A stretch of DNA of 64,000 bases from an uncultured Gemmatimonadota bacterium. Its GTDB lineage: Bacteria; Gemmatimonadota; Gemmatimonadetes; Gemmatimonadales; Gemmatimonadaceae. Below are positions 62,740-64,000 of the stretch, piece by piece; the first letter of the stretch is position 1, and every line of letters starts with the position of its first letter. The stretch spans positions 124,001-188,000 of the forward strand of contig CADEFN010000002.1 in NCBI GenBank assembly GCA_902826615.1. Reading direction: 5' to 3'. Below the pieces are notes generated by a model. That model did not search any database and was not told the DNA's origin. It saw nothing but the letters and a program-made list of their open reading frames with translations. The position numbers and the translations under genes are program-made.

Positions 62740-64000
62740 CGCGAAGCCGAGGCGGGTGGGAGGTTGGCCCGACACCAGGGCTCGGACATCCCCGGGTTGA
62801 TCCTGTCCCAGGACATCGTGATCGCGGGGAGTGCCGAGAGACGGTAGACGCGGAAAGTCGCGTTCTCGAAGACTGACGCAGCAAAGGCGGGAAAGTCCAG
62901 CGGCACACGGTTCACCACACGCTGGAGACAGGTGCTCAGGTCATCGCGTTGCCACACGATGTGCGTGATCCCGGCCTCGCGCCAGGCGGCCAGCTGTCCT
63001 GCCCCTGTCCGACCCAGTGGACCCATGGCCGGATGACCGGTCATGAGGGTGAAGAGGCGCGGGTTCGGGGCCACCAGGCGGGCGCCGCGAAAGGCATCAC
63101 TCGTGAGCGCGGCAACCAGGGCCGCACCATCTCCGGTTTGGTAGGTAAAGGCCGGCGGCTTGCGCCGCAACTCGCGCGCAGACGCCAGGAGGAGCACCGC
63201 AGCCAGGAGCCCGGTCGTCGTGCGTTGTGCCATCGCACTGGGCACTCGCAGTAGTCGCCATACGGCATCGAGCCCCATGCCTAACGCCACGGCGCCAAGC
63301 GGGAAGAACGGCCAGAGATACCGCGGCTCGGCCACCTGCACACCAGCGAGCATCAGGCCGTAACACAGCAATACCCAGGGCAGGAGGTGGCGACGCGCAG
63401 CAGCCACCAGCAGCACCAGGCCCAACGCCGCAGCCAGCACCCCCGCCACATGGTAGACATCGTCTACCGTGTTGCCCCCAAAGGGATACAGCAAGGTCTC
63501 GAGCAGTGTCTGCGCGTACATGCCGCCGATGTAGCCGAGCCAGTACCGAAGTTCCCCCGGAGCCGTGAGAATACCAATGCCCGGGCTGGCGATCATCCAG
63601 ACAGCAAGAGCCGCGACGATCAACGAGGCAAACACCGCGGCCCCTGCCCGGGGACGGCGTAGTGCCCACGCCATCAGCAGGTAGAGACCAAACGCCAGCA
63701 GCAGCGCTGCACCAGCTTGCCGGAAGGCCAGTGACACCCCCAGAATCGCCGCGACCCCCGCGGCACGCGGCGTCGAGAAGCGCGAATCCGGCGGCACGAT
63801 CAGCAGCAGGGCCCAGACACATGCCGTAAAGGGAGGATCCGAGAGCGGAATACGTGTCCCGGCAACGGCCTCGATGGCCACGGCCGTGAACCCCGCACCA
63901 AGCGCCGCTCGAACCGGGCTGGTGTACCGGCGCAACACGAGGAATGCCAGCCAGCACGCCAGCGCCACGGCAAAGAGCGACCACCCCCGGATGAGTGGCG
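62736..64000 (-). CDS. Multi-pass membrane GT-C-like glycosyltransferase, 5' end outside window
   Basis: This gene runs off the right edge; the frame stays open to position 64000 without a stop, so the GTG at 63968 is probably not the true start. The visible part (about 420 codons) has roughly nine membrane helices and a C-terminal soluble region. The visible loop PLSDPPFTACVW and the late GNTVDDVYHVAG fit a GT39/ArnT-like polyprenyl-phosphate-dependent transferase, but the catalytic N-terminal loop with its Asp-Glu pair is not in view. It is convergent with the GT4 gene, and the two stop codons overlap. Confidence 0.78.
   Translation of the reverse strand, partial: PLIRGWSLFAVALACWLAFLVLRRYTSPVRAALGAGFTAVAIEAVAGTRIPLSDPPFTACVWALLLIVPPDSRFSTPRAAGVAAILGVSLAFRQAGAALLLAFGLYLLMAWALRRPRAGAAVFASLIVAALAVWMIASPGIGILTAPGELRYWLGYIGGMYAQTLLETLLYPFGGNTVDDVYHVAGVLAAALGLVLLVAAARRHLLPWVLLCYGLMLAGVQVAEPRYLWPFFPLGAVALGMGLDAVWRLLRVPSAMAQRTTTGLLAAVLLLASARELRRKPPAFTYQTGDGAALVAALTSDAFRGARLVAPNPRLFTLMTGHPAMGPLGRTGAGQLAAWREAGITHIVWQRDDLSTCLQRVVNRVPLDFPAFAASVFENATFRVYRLSALPAITMSWDRINPGMSEPWCRANLPPASASR

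Noticed and set aside
1-64000. tRNA, rRNA, transposase or phage genes
   Set aside because: I looked for cloverleaf-like stretches, transposase motifs and terminal repeats in the gaps and found none. The gaps are too short for most of them.

Overview
The window is one continuous stretch of a G+C-rich bacterial chromosome (about two thirds G+C by eye). It is densely packed with short intergenic gaps and many 4-base stop/start overlaps (GTGA, ATGA). The gene mix points to a free-living Gram-negative member of Gemmatimonadota, probably Gemmatimonas-like: a TamA/TamB outer-membrane module, FTR1 fused to cytochrome c, a DUF5916 outer-membrane protein, and a very large Asp-box (BNR) exoprotein. That placement is inference from gene content, since the window has no rRNA gene. 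I saw no tRNA, rRNA, CRISPR array, insertion sequence or prophage.

Layout. (1) 1-1847: a membrane PAS-GGDEF-EAL protein, cut by the left edge. (2) 1934-12081: a housekeeping run on the + strand: ruvB, queA, a lipoprotein, yajC, def, fmt, a hotdog thioesterase, rsmB, a PASTA protein, rpe, a TlpA-like thioredoxin, tsaD and lgt. (3) 12113-17687, minus: a cytochrome c/FTR1 iron permease, then an EamA-HAD-CYTH-hypothetical-acpS operon. (4) 17766-18194, plus: a small DUF6941-like protein. (5) 18205-30820, minus: eight tightly linked genes in what looks like one operon of about 12.6 kb: REC-GGDEF, TamA, TamB, a lipid kinase, a GAF-GAF-PAS sensor, an NtrC-like regulator, a zinc ribbon and a P1 peptidase. 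(6) 30988-33755: a divergent pair formed by a ferredoxin-NADP reductase and the pduO-aroB operon. (7) 33756-35030: a sigma-70 gene with its own promoter and a strong terminator. (8) 35124-37905: an orphan receiver and a DUF5916 protein, convergent. (9) 38087-44326: a glycolate-oxidation operon (LON-domain protein, glcD, glcE, glcF, an atypical HAD protein, ygfZ). (10) 44398-54440: mixed single genes, including a VOC protein, a Tat-exported S51 peptidase, a Met/His-rich lipoprotein, a molybdopterin oxidoreductase, MoxR-GNAT-kinase, and the Asp-box protein. (11) 54636-64000: a surface-polysaccharide locus with an ABC exporter (permease plus ATPase), four family-2 glycosyltransferases, one family-4 glycosyltransferase and a multi-pass GT-C-like protein cut by the right edge.

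How the parts work together. TamA and TamB should form the channel and the periplasm-spanning bridge for outer-membrane assembly, and they are co-transcribed with several regulators. The glycolate operon would oxidise glycolate to glyoxylate through a three-subunit flavin/Fe-S dehydrogenase, with YgfZ supporting Fe-S proteins. The polysaccharide locus would build a glycan in the cytoplasm and export it through its ABC transporter.

The most unusual signals are: a coding-strand-only CGTTAGG heptamer that accounts for most TTA codons; a shared extra domain in three tandem glycosyltransferases; an NtrC-like regulator without a GAFTGA loop; a HAD protein with two altered catalytic positions; and a repeated TAnCTT hexamer 5-7 bases before start codons, which suggests leaderless transcription.
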